NCBI RefSeq assembly: GCF_014189505.1
Contig: NZ_CP050301.1
Location: 131,501 to 195,500, forward strand
Source: Phyllobacterium sp. 628
GTDB lineage: Bacteria; Pseudomonadota; Alphaproteobacteria; Rhizobiales; Rhizobiaceae
DNA: 64,000 bases
Direction: 5' to 3'
The notes below the pieces were generated by a model, which did no database searches, had not been told where the DNA came from, and was given only the letters and a program-made list of their open reading frames with translations. The translations under genes and the position numbers were made by a program. Below, piece after piece: positions 8,276 to 16,397 of the stretch (position 1 is the stretch's first letter; the number at the start of each line of letters is the position of its first letter).

Positions 8276-10459
8276 TCAGGGCTGCCGTTCGATGAGGAAG
8301 TAGGTAGTCGGTCCATCAGGACCGTCATTGGACAACGATACTTTCAACTCACCATCGCCCTTCGCACTTGCACGACGAACCTTGCCATCAAGCCCAACCG
8401 GCGAAAGGCTCCAGTGCCCCGTCCCCGGTAGCGAGAAATCGACGCTTCCGACCTTTATCCGCGCTGGCAAACGTCCGAAATCAGCAATCACACGCTCGCT
8501 GGCATCGGCAAACCGCATGCCGGTGTTTTGCGCATCCGTTGCGAAAATCACCAGAAGCCGGTGGCTGGTTTTGACCGGCTGATCGTCAAGGGACGAGATC
8601 GCAAACAACCCTTTGCCCGATGCATTGCCGACAGTCACGCTGTTCAATGTGACCTTGTCGGCAAGCGCGGCAAAAGCGATCGCTTCAGTCCTCTCCGTCT
8701 TTACGCTGATACGCAGCTTGTTCTGATCCAGACTGATCTGGTCCGTATTGCTTTCATAAATGCCTTTGGCTGCATCACTCACATTCGCCGGATCAAGCAG
8801 TCCGGCATTACGCAAGGCGGATGCGATGGCCGTAGCCGATGCGTCTTTGCGCACCGCTGCGACAGCCAGCCCTTTTGCAGCAGCGGAGCGTATTGCGTCC
8901 CCGTCCTGTTGCAGGCCGATTGCCCCTAGCAATGCCAACGAGGTTAAATTGTCCGGCTCGCGCTCTTCAATATTTTGCGTCAAACCCTCTTCGCCTCGAA
9001 CCACAAAAGGAATGGAAACCGGCGAACCCGCAACGTCCCCGCGCCTGAACAACAGGGCTGCAAGGGTTTCACCCGCACGGGCAACGGGATCGAGGGCGAT
9101 AGCATAGGGCAGCATCTGGCGTTTGTGGGGAACATCCTCACCGTAAGCCAGAACAATAGGCCCATGGCCATGGCGGCAAAGCACATCCCAGTTTTGCAGC
9201 GCTGCATAGGCAGGCATGACAATACCCGACTCGTAACGGTACTGGCTCCAAAAGAGATGATCGTGTTCCGTAACGAAAAAGGGCCGTCCGAGCCAGCGGG
9301 CAGCAGCGATCAGACGCATGTAGGCGGCCCCATCCGCGACCGAGCTTTTTTGTCCGATTGTGGCACCGGGCTCATATGACCCTACCCAATCCTGATAGGT
9401 ATTCATTGCCACGCCTTGCTGGCTCGCCCGGGTTACGCCCGTCTGCAATGTCGGCCAATTATTATAGGGCGTGACAACGCCTCTAAAGCCGAGATCGCGC
9501 AAAGCAGCGGTCATCCGTTTGGCAGAACGCGTCTCCACATCAATGAAAAAAGCTTGCAGATCGCGCATACGCGGCGTCTTTTCATAACGGCTTGGAGGAA
9601 GCGAAATCGTTGCATCTTCAAGATGTTCGCCAGCTTTCACCCAGCCCCAAGCATCGGCAAGGGCTGATGTCGTGACGTAACGCTCTTGCAGCCATTTGTT
9701 GAAGCCCAGCTGAAGCAGCTTTGAATAATGTGGCTGGCCATCCCGTTCATGCAGGATGCTGTCAAACTCGATGCTATTTTCGTTGAACGGCACGATTGCC
9801 ACCAAGGCCGGATCCCGGATCGGTGCAATACCCGTATAAGGGTTGACGGTGGCCAGAACCTTTTCCTGAAAGCTCAGCCAGTGTTGAAAGGCCTTCTCGT
9901 CGAGCTGGACTTCGATCTTCAGTTCGCCCTGTAAATCCCAACGATCATCATAGCCGCCATAGGCACCGCGCGAGGAACTAAGACCATCCATCATCCAGTA
10001 GATGCCATTCCGCTTGAGCGCGGCCATCAGGTAATGAAACCGGTCCATTGTCTCCGGATCGAAATCAAAGTCCTTGCTGCGGCCAAACATCAGCGACGCA
10101 TCAAAGAAATGAAAACGGGCGATATTATAGCCGTGCAACTTCAACTGAAGTGCATAACGATCCGCATTCGCATGGTCCGGGAAACCACCCGAAGCAGGGC
10201 TCCATCCCAGTGCGGCGCACAGGAATCTGACTGGCCTGCCCGGAGCATTGGCCCGCGCCAGGCTTCCACCCTCGCTAACGACGATGCGGCTTTCCTCATC
10301 TATCGGGGGATTGGGAAGAAACCCGGAGAAATCCAGCGGACTGCCGCTTTGCAGTTCCAGCGATATTTCCCGAACCGGGGACCAAACATCCTTTGCCTCC
10401 GCAGGCGCGCCAAAGACGAGAGAACTCCAGATAAAAGCGCAGGTGAAAGCAAAGCGCAT
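8276..10459 (-). CDS. Secreted glycoside-hydrolase-like protein (clan GH-A type fold)
   Basis: About 727 residues. A signal peptide (MRFAFTCAFIWSSLVF...APAEA) is followed by an (alpha/beta)8-type domain with LHGYNIARFHFFD, the clan GH-A-like acid/base site in IVPFNENSIEFD, and a probable nucleophile Glu in FFVTEHDHLFW. The C-terminal 250 residues look like beta-sandwich accessory domains. It probably cleaves or trims a polysaccharide in the periplasm or outside the cell. ATG 10459 is chosen because it gives a proper signal peptide; an upstream TTG at 10471 is the alternative. It follows the GT2 gene by about 28 bp in the same operon. Confidence 0.75.
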   Translation of the reverse strand: MRFAFTCAFIWSSLVFGAPAEAKDVWSPVREISLELQSGSPLDFSGFLPNPPIDEESRIVVSEGGSLARANAPGRPVRFLCAALGWSPASGGFPDHANADRYALQLKLHGYNIARFHFFDASLMFGRSKDFDFDPETMDRFHYLMAALKRNGIYWMMDGLSSSRGAYGGYDDRWDLQGELKIEVQLDEKAFQHWLSFQEKVLATVNPYTGIAPIRDPALVAIVPFNENSIEFDSILHERDGQPHYSKLLQLGFNKWLQERYVTTSALADAWGWVKAGEHLEDATISLPPSRYEKTPRMRDLQAFFIDVETRSAKRMTAALRDLGFRGVVTPYNNWPTLQTGVTRASQQGVAMNTYQDWVGSYEPGATIGQKSSVADGAAYMRLIAAARWLGRPFFVTEHDHLFWSQYRYESGIVMPAYAALQNWDVLCRHGHGPIVLAYGEDVPHKRQMLPYAIALDPVARAGETLAALLFRRGDVAGSPVSIPFVVRGEEGLTQNIEEREPDNLTSLALLGAIGLQQDGDAIRSAAAKGLAVAAVRKDASATAIASALRNAGLLDPANVSDAAKGIYESNTDQISLDQNKLRISVKTERTEAIAFAALADKVTLNSVTVGNASGKGLFAISSLDDQPVKTSHRLLVIFATDAQNTGMRFADASERVIADFGRLPARIKVGSVDFSLPGTGHWSLSPVGLDGKVRRASAKGDGELKVSLSNDGPDGPTTYFLIERQP

Positions 10460-10487
10460 CGGGTCGCCCAATCCTTTATCTCTGGTT

Positions 10488-11486
10488 TCAGGGTTTCTTC
10501 GAAATCACCTGACTTTCGATCCAGTCAGCCGGTTGTCGCCGGGAATGAAAAAAACCAAGCGGCAAAGCCGCCGCATGGAAGCACCATGCCACCACCGCAT
10601 AGAAACCCAATGACAGGCTTCGCTGCTTCACACTCATTGCCGCAACAACAAAGGCGATCAGAGCCACATCAATCGCCAGTGCCGTCATTTTGTCCGGCAA
10701 AAAGACCAGCAAGGCAATCATCACCAGCCACCAGAGATAAACCCCGGCCCATAACCGCAGTTCAGGCAATTCCTGGATCAGTTTTTTCCAGTGCGGTTGA
10801 CCAAAGGCCGCCCGCAGCAATTCACCAACGCCGCGCAGATACTTGGACTGCCAGCGCCGGACGAGCAGTTTGTAGGCATTGATGGAGTGGCCAAAATGCG
10901 AAACGAACCGCCGGTCGATCCGGTAGAGTTCCCATCCCAACGCACGCAGTCTCACCCCGAGATCGAATTCTTCATAGCCGTGCAAATTACGGTCGGAGAA
11001 ATAACCGGCCTGTTCAATCGCGCTGCGCCGATAGAGCCCGCCACCGTTCATGCGATCGATCGAACCGGTTCTGTTCTCCGGCGACACGCGGCGGACACGG
11101 CGTGTAAACTCAAGATTATCAACATTCATTTCCACGACATGCCCGGTAACCCCTGCAACTTTGGGATTCGCGTTCAGGAATGCGACCGCTTCGCTGAGGA
11201 AACTTTCATCAAGCAGCATGTCCCCATCCATCAGGCAAATGAGATCGTTGTGGCTGTACTGAAAACCCAATTGTGGGCCGATACCGCAACTTGCTCTTGC
11301 AGGTTTCATGATTTGCGCAACGGTAACGGGATATTGCATGGCAATCTCAACCGTACGGTCTGTTGATCCGCTATCGGCGACAATGATTTCCGGACTCTCC
11401 CCCGGCAATGCCTTCAAAGCGCTCTCGATAGCCGCAGCAATGCGCTTTTCCTCATTGAGCGTTTTCATAATAATCGAAACAGTCAT
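10488..11486 (-). CDS. Membrane-associated family 2 glycosyltransferase
   Basis: 332 residues. The GT-A core shows IIMKTLNEEKRI at the N-terminus, ADSGSTDRT, the metal-binding DGD within ICLMDGDMLLDE, and NGGGLYRRSA followed by GYEEFDLGVRLR. Two to three hydrophobic helices in the C-terminal third (for example LWWLVMIALLVFLP) should anchor it in the inner membrane. It probably adds a sugar to a lipid-linked acceptor. It lies between the FemAB/CelD-like gene upstream and the hydrolase-like gene downstream. The sugar is unknown. Confidence 0.88.
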   Translation of the reverse strand: MTVSIIMKTLNEEKRIAAAIESALKALPGESPEIIVADSGSTDRTVEIAMQYPVTVAQIMKPARASCGIGPQLGFQYSHNDLICLMDGDMLLDESFLSEAVAFLNANPKVAGVTGHVVEMNVDNLEFTRRVRRVSPENRTGSIDRMNGGGLYRRSAIEQAGYFSDRNLHGYEEFDLGVRLRALGWELYRIDRRFVSHFGHSINAYKLLVRRWQSKYLRGVGELLRAAFGQPHWKKLIQELPELRLWAGVYLWWLVMIALLVFLPDKMTALAIDVALIAFVVAAMSVKQRSLSLGFYAVVAWCFHAAALPLGFFHSRRQPADWIESQVISKKP

Positions 11487-11516
11487 CAGCCAATCCTGCC
11501 AAGATAAAGAGAGCGT

Positions 11517-12662
11517 TTATGTAACGGGCTTAGCGCGTAGCGCCCGGAGTATTACCCATTTTAGCGGTCTGATTTTCTGCCACACATATGTCGCGCGCAA
11601 CCACACCATGAAGCGCAGCCTTGCTGCCATCAAGCGGCCACGCGCGGTGCGAATGAACGTCGCTTTCCTCAGATCAATGGTAACGTCGCAGCAATTCAAT
11701 TTCCAAGGCTCGTCGCCAATACCAAGGTCCAGACAATCGAAACCATGATCAACCAGATGTTGCAGCAAAAGATAATGCAGGACACGCCCCGGCGAATATT
11801 TGGACCATTCCCCCGACTCGAACGTGAACACCAGCCCATAATAATGTTTGGCTTCGATCAGCCCCCACATGGCCGCAATGATCTGTCCGTTAACAACGAG
11901 CGCCGAAAGATGCAAAGCGCCTGCTGCGGCAAAATTATCCGTGCCAAGTTCAAAAAAGGCCTTCTTTTCAGGCTCCTTGTCAAAACCTGGGACCTGGGTT
12001 TCCTCAAAACGCCGCTGCTTCTGCGCTAGCAATGTCTCCAGGATAAATGCGCGTTCCTGCGCCGTCTGCGCGATGAGCAACTGGCATTCACCAAGTCGTC
12101 CCAGTGCGCGGTGCCGGTTGCGCAGATTCTTTGAGCCCGGTTGTGCCTGATCAATATCCGCCCAACTGCGTTTGAGATTTGTAAGATGACAGGACTCTCC
12201 ATTGGCCTCATCAGTCAACAGAAACAGCGGATTTTTTTGATCTTCAACATATTCCGGCATCTTGTCGAGGATTGCCAGATCGAAAGGCGGCAGAGCTGCA
12301 ACCACCTCGTTCCAGAATTGCTGAGACAGATCCCGGGTCCATTCAGGAGCGCCTGCAAAAAGGATGGGCGCATTGTAGTCGGATACCCCATCATCGACAA
12401 AGCTCAGCATACGTCCGCCATTGCGTGAGACGATCACGAAAGGCAGGAAACATACGGGTATTCCTGCGGCACTTCGAACTTCAACCAGGCAAAGGCGGCC
12501 ATTTGAAACAGCGCCATAGGATGCGAGCCAGGTTCGCAGAAAAGTCGTCGTCTGAAAGACAGTGTGCCTTGTGTCCGACTTGATTCCCGCTTCCGGCCAT
12601 TCCGCTGATAGCTGGTCCGGATGGTCAAAAACCTGGATAGTAAACTCTGAAATCACACGCAC
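11517..12662 (-). CDS. GNAT-family protein of the CelD/BcsL (Acetyltransf_6) type
   Basis: About 381 residues resembling CelD/BcsL and FemAB-like acyltransferases found in exopolysaccharide operons. The segment LHLSALVVNGQIIAAMWGLI and the later YSPGRVLHYLLLQHLVDHGF and CLDLGIGDEPWKLNCC blocks match the conserved half of this family. It probably acylates a sugar or lipid-linked intermediate in the cytoplasm. The first available start is GTG at 12662, with another GTG at 12656; neither has a strong ribosome site. It heads the leftward three-gene operon (acyltransferase, GT2, hydrolase-like) and is divergent from the FAD oxidoreductase. Confidence 0.75.
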   Translation of the reverse strand: MRVISEFTIQVFDHPDQLSAEWPEAGIKSDTRHTVFQTTTFLRTWLASYGAVSNGRLCLVEVRSAAGIPVCFLPFVIVSRNGGRMLSFVDDGVSDYNAPILFAGAPEWTRDLSQQFWNEVVAALPPFDLAILDKMPEYVEDQKNPLFLLTDEANGESCHLTNLKRSWADIDQAQPGSKNLRNRHRALGRLGECQLLIAQTAQERAFILETLLAQKQRRFEETQVPGFDKEPEKKAFFELGTDNFAAAGALHLSALVVNGQIIAAMWGLIEAKHYYGLVFTFESGEWSKYSPGRVLHYLLLQHLVDHGFDCLDLGIGDEPWKLNCCDVTIDLRKATFIRTARGRLMAARLRFMVWLRATYVWQKIRPLKWVILRALRAKPVT

Positions 12663-12796
12663 TTACCTTTTTGAGATATCCCGGCTTCCTGACGTCGGTA
12701 ACCACAGAATATATTGTTTAGCACACATCTTATTTACGCTGTATTATTTGGCTTCTCATAGAGAAACCCAGCCGCATAGCGGTGACCGGAGCTTGT

Positions 12797-13996
12797 ATGG
12801 CTGAAACAGAATTGCCCATCGGACTGATCGACATACAACCTGAAACAACCGATATCATCATTATCGGTGGCGGATTGGCCGGTATCAGCGCGGCAACAGC
12901 CCTTACCCGCAATGGATTTGAGGTAACGCTGATCAGCACGCATGATCGTCATCCTCCGGACTTTCGCGCTGAAAAGATTGCCGAATCGCAAATGAACTTG
13001 TTTGAACGTATTGGTCTGGGCGATGTTGCCCGCGCTCATACAACAGCGTTTGACGGCGTATGGGTGCAGCGCTTTGGCCGCATTGTCGAGCGCAGCACCA
13101 CGCGCGAATACAGCAGCGACTATTCCGATCTCGTCAATACGCTGCGCCGCGCTTTGCCTCCACAGGTTCATACGATCATTGGCCGTGTGTCGGACATCCA
13201 AACCGGACCGGAGCGGCAGGAGGTTATTCTTTCCGACGGCCGCCGCTTCAGCGGCCGTCTGCTTGTGGTCGCCACGGGTCTGGGCGATGCCGTCCGCAAG
13301 AAACTTGGCGTCGAACGGGAAGTCTTGAGCCCCGCGCATTCACTCTGTTGCGGCTTCGACCTTGCAAGGCCACGCAGTGAGTTTCCCTTTCCCTCACTTG
13401 TCTGGAACGGCGAACACTTCAACGACCGCGTATCCTATCTGACGCTCTTCCCGATCGGAGAGAAGATCAGGGCGAATTTCTTCCTGTATCGCAGCTTTTC
13501 AGAGGAATGGACCAAAACGTTTCGAGACCATCCGGAACAAAGCATGCGCGATGTCATGCCGGGGCTTGAAGACATGTTCGGCGATATGACGGTAACGGGC
13601 CCGGTCATTGCCCGGCCGATCGAACTGGTGCGGGTCCACAATTACGAGCAGGACGGCATGGTTCTGGTCGGCGATGCTTTTTGCGTCGTCTGCCCGATCA
13701 CCGGGACTGGAATAGAAAAAGCGCTGACGGATGTCGATCGTCTTTGCAATGTCCATGTACCGCGCTGGTTCAAGACACCGGGTATGCATGCCGGAAAAAT
13801 CCGCGAATTCTACGCTGATCCGGTAAAGCGGGCGCGGGACGAATCTGCAATGAAGATGAGTTACGATTCAAAAAGCATCAAAACCGATTCGGCCTTCTAC
13901 TGGAAGCTGCGGCGGCTGCGCAGCAATACGCTTGGCCGCGCACGCTATGCCGTGCGCGCAACGGTGAAAAATCTGAAAGCGTCCCATCCGCATTAG
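12797..13996 (+). CDS. FAD-dependent oxidoreductase (monooxygenase-like)
   Basis: About 399 residues with an N-terminal Rossmann dinucleotide motif (IIIGGGLAGISAATAL), a central substrate region, and the second FAD contact GMVLVGDAFCVVCPITGTGI near residue 290, the GD motif of flavoprotein hydroxylases. ATG 12797 is preceded by CCGGAG. It borders the polysaccharide locus, divergent from the acyltransferase gene, and could oxidise a sugar or lipid precursor; it could equally be a metabolic flavoprotein unrelated to the locus. The substrate is unknown. Confidence 0.78.
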   Translation: MAETELPIGLIDIQPETTDIIIIGGGLAGISAATALTRNGFEVTLISTHDRHPPDFRAEKIAESQMNLFERIGLGDVARAHTTAFDGVWVQRFGRIVERSTTREYSSDYSDLVNTLRRALPPQVHTIIGRVSDIQTGPERQEVILSDGRRFSGRLLVVATGLGDAVRKKLGVEREVLSPAHSLCCGFDLARPRSEFPFPSLVWNGEHFNDRVSYLTLFPIGEKIRANFFLYRSFSEEWTKTFRDHPEQSMRDVMPGLEDMFGDMTVTGPVIARPIELVRVHNYEQDGMVLVGDAFCVVCPITGTGIEKALTDVDRLCNVHVPRWFKTPGMHAGKIREFYADPVKRARDESAMKMSYDSKSIKTDSAFYWKLRRLRSNTLGRARYAVRATVKNLKASHPH

Positions 13997-14087
13997 CAAT
14001 TTTCTGCTGATCTTATTCTACCGTATTCCCCATAAACCACGTCACGCGCATGCCCATTGCTGCGCCGATAAATTTTTCTCGACGTCA

Positions 14088-14114
14088 TGTCGGGATCAGC
14101 CATAGTGGTTCGTC
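14088..14114 (+). promoter_or_regulatory. ECF-type promoter upstream of the YCII gene
   Basis: TGTCGG (14088-14093), a 17-base spacer, then CGTC (14111-14114), 24 bp before the ATG of the YCII-like gene. The same hexamer, spacing and the extended TGGTTCGTC end occur before the SRPBCC gene at 15782-15808. TGTCG/CGTC-type elements are known for this class of ECF sigma factor, so autoregulation by the sigma factor encoded next is likely. Confidence 0.7.
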
Positions 14115-14138
14115 TTTAGGGAGAAGGAGTATACCCGG

Positions 14139-14513
14139 ATGCTTTACGCCATACTTTGCTACAACATGGAAGACGTCGTCGGCTCATGGTCGAAGGAGGA
14201 AGATGATCTTGTCATGGAACGGCTTGGCGCTGTGCAGGAAAAGCTTGCCAAAGCCGGCAAACTTGGGCCTGTCGCCCGTTTGCTGCCGACCACTGCCGCA
14301 ACAACGCTGCGCAAATCCCGCGACGAACCATTGATCATTGACGGCCCGTTTGCCGAAACCAAGGAGCAGTTTCTCGGCTTTTACGTTGTCGATTGTGCAT
14401 CGCTGGACGAAGTTCTCGATATTACCCGCGACCTCGCCGAGGCCAATCCCGGCCAGGGCTCTTATGAAATACGGCCGCTCGCGCTGTTTAGACCGGGATC
14501 GAACTTCCAATGA
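14139..14513 (+). CDS. YCII-related (DGPF domain) protein
   Basis: 124 residues of the YCII/DGPF family: MLYAILCYNMEDV at the start and IDGPFAETKEQFLGFYVVD in the middle, the hallmark DGPF motif. These small dimeric proteins are commonly encoded beside ECF sigma factors with a long C-terminal extension, as here. The biochemical role is not established. A strong ribosome site (AAGGAG) lies 9 bases before the ATG, and an ECF-type promoter lies at 14088-14114. The stop codon overlaps the ATG of the sigma factor gene, so the two are co-translated. Confidence 0.9.
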   Translation: MLYAILCYNMEDVVGSWSKEEDDLVMERLGAVQEKLAKAGKLGPVARLLPTTAATTLRKSRDEPLIIDGPFAETKEQFLGFYVVDCASLDEVLDITRDLAEANPGQGSYEIRPLALFRPGSNFQ

Positions 14514-15763
14514 CAGACCCCAACTGGATCGACGCCGCATTGACAGCCGCCCGGCCGCAAGCCGTCGGCGCACTGCTACGCTACTTTCGCAATCTCGATA
14601 TTGCCGAAGAAGCGTTTCAGGAGGCCTGCCTTCGCGCCCTTAAGAATTGGCCGAAGAATGGCCCGCCGCGCGATCCAGCCGCATGGCTCATCTTTGTTGG
14701 CCGCAACAGTGCCATCGACACTGTTCGGCGTCAGACGAAGCAGCAGCCCTTGCCGCCGGAAGAACTTCTGTCCGATCTCGAAGACGCTGAAGCAACGATT
14801 GTCGAGAAGATCGACAGTGCCGATTATCGCGACGACATCCTCCGCTTGCTTTTCATCTGTTGCCATCCTGATCTTCCCGCTACCCAACAGATTGCGCTTG
14901 CCTTGCGTATCGTTTCAGGTCTGTCGGTCCGGCAGATTGCCCGGGCATTTCTTGTTGGCGAAAGCGCGATGGAGCAGCGCATCACCCGTGCAAAAGGCCG
15001 GGTTTCCTCCGGTGAAATTCCATTCGAAACGCCCGATGCAATCGAACGGGCGGAGCGACTCGCCGTTGTCAGTGCAATGGTCTATCTGATTTTCAATGAG
15101 GGCTATTCAGCCGGCAGTACCGAAGTCGAAGCGCGGTTTCCGCTCTGCGATGAAGCGATCAGGCTGGCAAGGCTGCTGCTCCGGATATTCCCCACAGAAC
15201 CGGAAATGATGGGGCTGACAGCGCTGCTCCTGTTGCAGAACGCCCGTGCAAAAGCCCGGTTTGACGCAGATGGTGCCGTCATCTTGCTTGACAACCAGGA
15301 CCGCAGCCTCTGGAACCAGCAGATGATTGCGGAGGGCCTCGCCTTGATCGACAAGGCCATGCGCCACCGGCAAGTGGGACCCTATCAGGTCCAGGCCGCT
15401 ATCGCAGCGCTGCATGCGCGGGCCAAACGGCCGGAAGATACGGACTGGAGCGAAATTGACCTGCTGTATGCCGCGCTAGAACGGATCACGCCTTCGCCGG
15501 TCATCACGCTCAATCGTTCCGTAGCTGTAGCGAAGATTCGCGGACCGGAAGAGGCACTGACCCTGATCGCCCCGTTGGAAGACCGCCTTTCCGGTTATTT
15601 CCACTTCTTTGGCGTCAAGGGAGGTCTGCTCATGCAACTCGGACGCAAGGAAGAGGCCCGCATAGCCTTTGACCGCGCGATCGCTCTCGCCAATACCCCG
15701 GCTGAAGCTGCCCATATCCGCATGCATCTCGACGGCTTGAGCGCCGTGAGCCAAACAAAATAA
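14510..15763 (+). CDS. ECF RNA polymerase sigma factor with C-terminal extension (ECF42-like)
   Basis: 417 residues, much longer than a usual ECF sigma factor (about 180). Region 2 lies around IAEEAFQEACLRALKNWP and DPAAWLIFVGRNSAIDTVRR; region 4 around LSVRQIARAFLVGESAMEQR. The remaining 230 or so residues form the helical TPR-like extension (FNEGYSAGSTEVE, then NRSVAVAKIRGPEEAL) typical of sigma factors paired with DGPF proteins. No anti-sigma gene is visible; in this class the extension is thought to control activity. It probably drives its own operon and the downstream SRPBCC gene through the shared promoter motif. The inducing signal is unknown. Confidence 0.9.
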   Translation: MTDPNWIDAALTAARPQAVGALLRYFRNLDIAEEAFQEACLRALKNWPKNGPPRDPAAWLIFVGRNSAIDTVRRQTKQQPLPPEELLSDLEDAEATIVEKIDSADYRDDILRLLFICCHPDLPATQQIALALRIVSGLSVRQIARAFLVGESAMEQRITRAKGRVSSGEIPFETPDAIERAERLAVVSAMVYLIFNEGYSAGSTEVEARFPLCDEAIRLARLLLRIFPTEPEMMGLTALLLLQNARAKARFDADGAVILLDNQDRSLWNQQMIAEGLALIDKAMRHRQVGPYQVQAAIAALHARAKRPEDTDWSEIDLLYAALERITPSPVITLNRSVAVAKIRGPEEALTLIAPLEDRLSGYFHFFGVKGGLLMQLGRKEEARIAFDRAIALANTPAEAAHIRMHLDGLSAVSQTK

Positions 15764-15781
15764 TAAAAGATTCTCGCGCGG

Positions 15782-15808
15782 TGTCGGATCGATCAATGCT
15801 GGTTCGTC
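15782..15808 (+). promoter_or_regulatory. Second ECF-type promoter, upstream of the SRPBCC gene
   Basis: TGTCGG (15782-15787), 17-base spacer, CGTC (15805-15808), 33 bp before the ATG of the SRPBCC gene. Sequence and spacing match the element at 14088-14114, including TGGTTCGTC at the downstream end, which argues for control by the ECF factor encoded between them. Confidence 0.7.
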
Positions 15809-15841
15809 CTTGGATCAGGAAACCAAACACCGGAGAATAAA

Positions 15842-16324
15842 ATGACCACCACCGCCGAAACCAACCAGACAGCAAACCGCGATCTCGTTCTGACCCGCAT
15901 TATCGACGCACCGCGCAAGAATATCTTTCGTGCTTGGACCGAGGCTGATCTCTTGAAGCAGTGGTTCGCGCCGCTGCCCTATACGACACCACACGCTGAA
16001 CTCGATGTCCGCGCTGGCGGCTCCAACGTCATTACAATGCGCAGCCCGGATGGCACGGAGTATCCCAATCAGGGCGTCTATCTTGAAGTGGTCAAGAACG
16101 AGCGTCTGGTGTTCACCGATGCCTACACAAAGGATTGGCAGCCGTCAGAAAAGCCGTTCATGACTGTGATCATCACGCTGGAAGATCTCGGCGGCAAAAC
16201 CAAATACACCGCTTTGGTCCGTCATTGGACTGAGGCCGACCGTGAAGCGCATGAGAAAATGGGCTTTCACGAAGGTTGGGGCATCTGCACGGACCAGCTC
16301 GCAGCCTTGGCCGCCAAGCTCTGA
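15842..16324 (+). CDS. SRPBCC-family protein (AHSA1/CalC-like)
   Basis: 160 residues with the START-like helix-grip fold of the AHSA1 group: LTRIIDAPRKNIFRAWTEAD at the N-terminus, WFAPLPY, then PNQGVYLEVVKNERLVFTD, and the C-terminal HEGWGICTDQLAAL helix. Members bind small hydrophobic ligands; the ligand here is unknown. CGGAG lies 7 bases before the ATG. It is separated from the ECF gene by 78 bp holding its own ECF-type promoter. It is probably the functional output of the three-gene module together with the YCII protein. Confidence 0.87.
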   Translation: MTTTAETNQTANRDLVLTRIIDAPRKNIFRAWTEADLLKQWFAPLPYTTPHAELDVRAGGSNVITMRSPDGTEYPNQGVYLEVVKNERLVFTDAYTKDWQPSEKPFMTVIITLEDLGGKTKYTALVRHWTEADREAHEKMGFHEGWGICTDQLAALAAKL

Positions 16325-16340
16325 GCACAGCTCAACGCAT

Positions 16341-16375
16341 AAAAAAAGCCATCTGGAATCCCGGATGGCTTTTTA
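16341..16375. terminator. Bidirectional terminator
   Basis: A 10-bp stem (16347-16356 with 16361-16370, one G.U pair) and a 4-base loop, flanked by A7 on the left and T5 on the right. It serves both the SRPBCC gene and the convergent DUF475 gene. Confidence 0.88.
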
Positions 16376-16397
16376 TTGACTGCTTCACGCCAAATGG

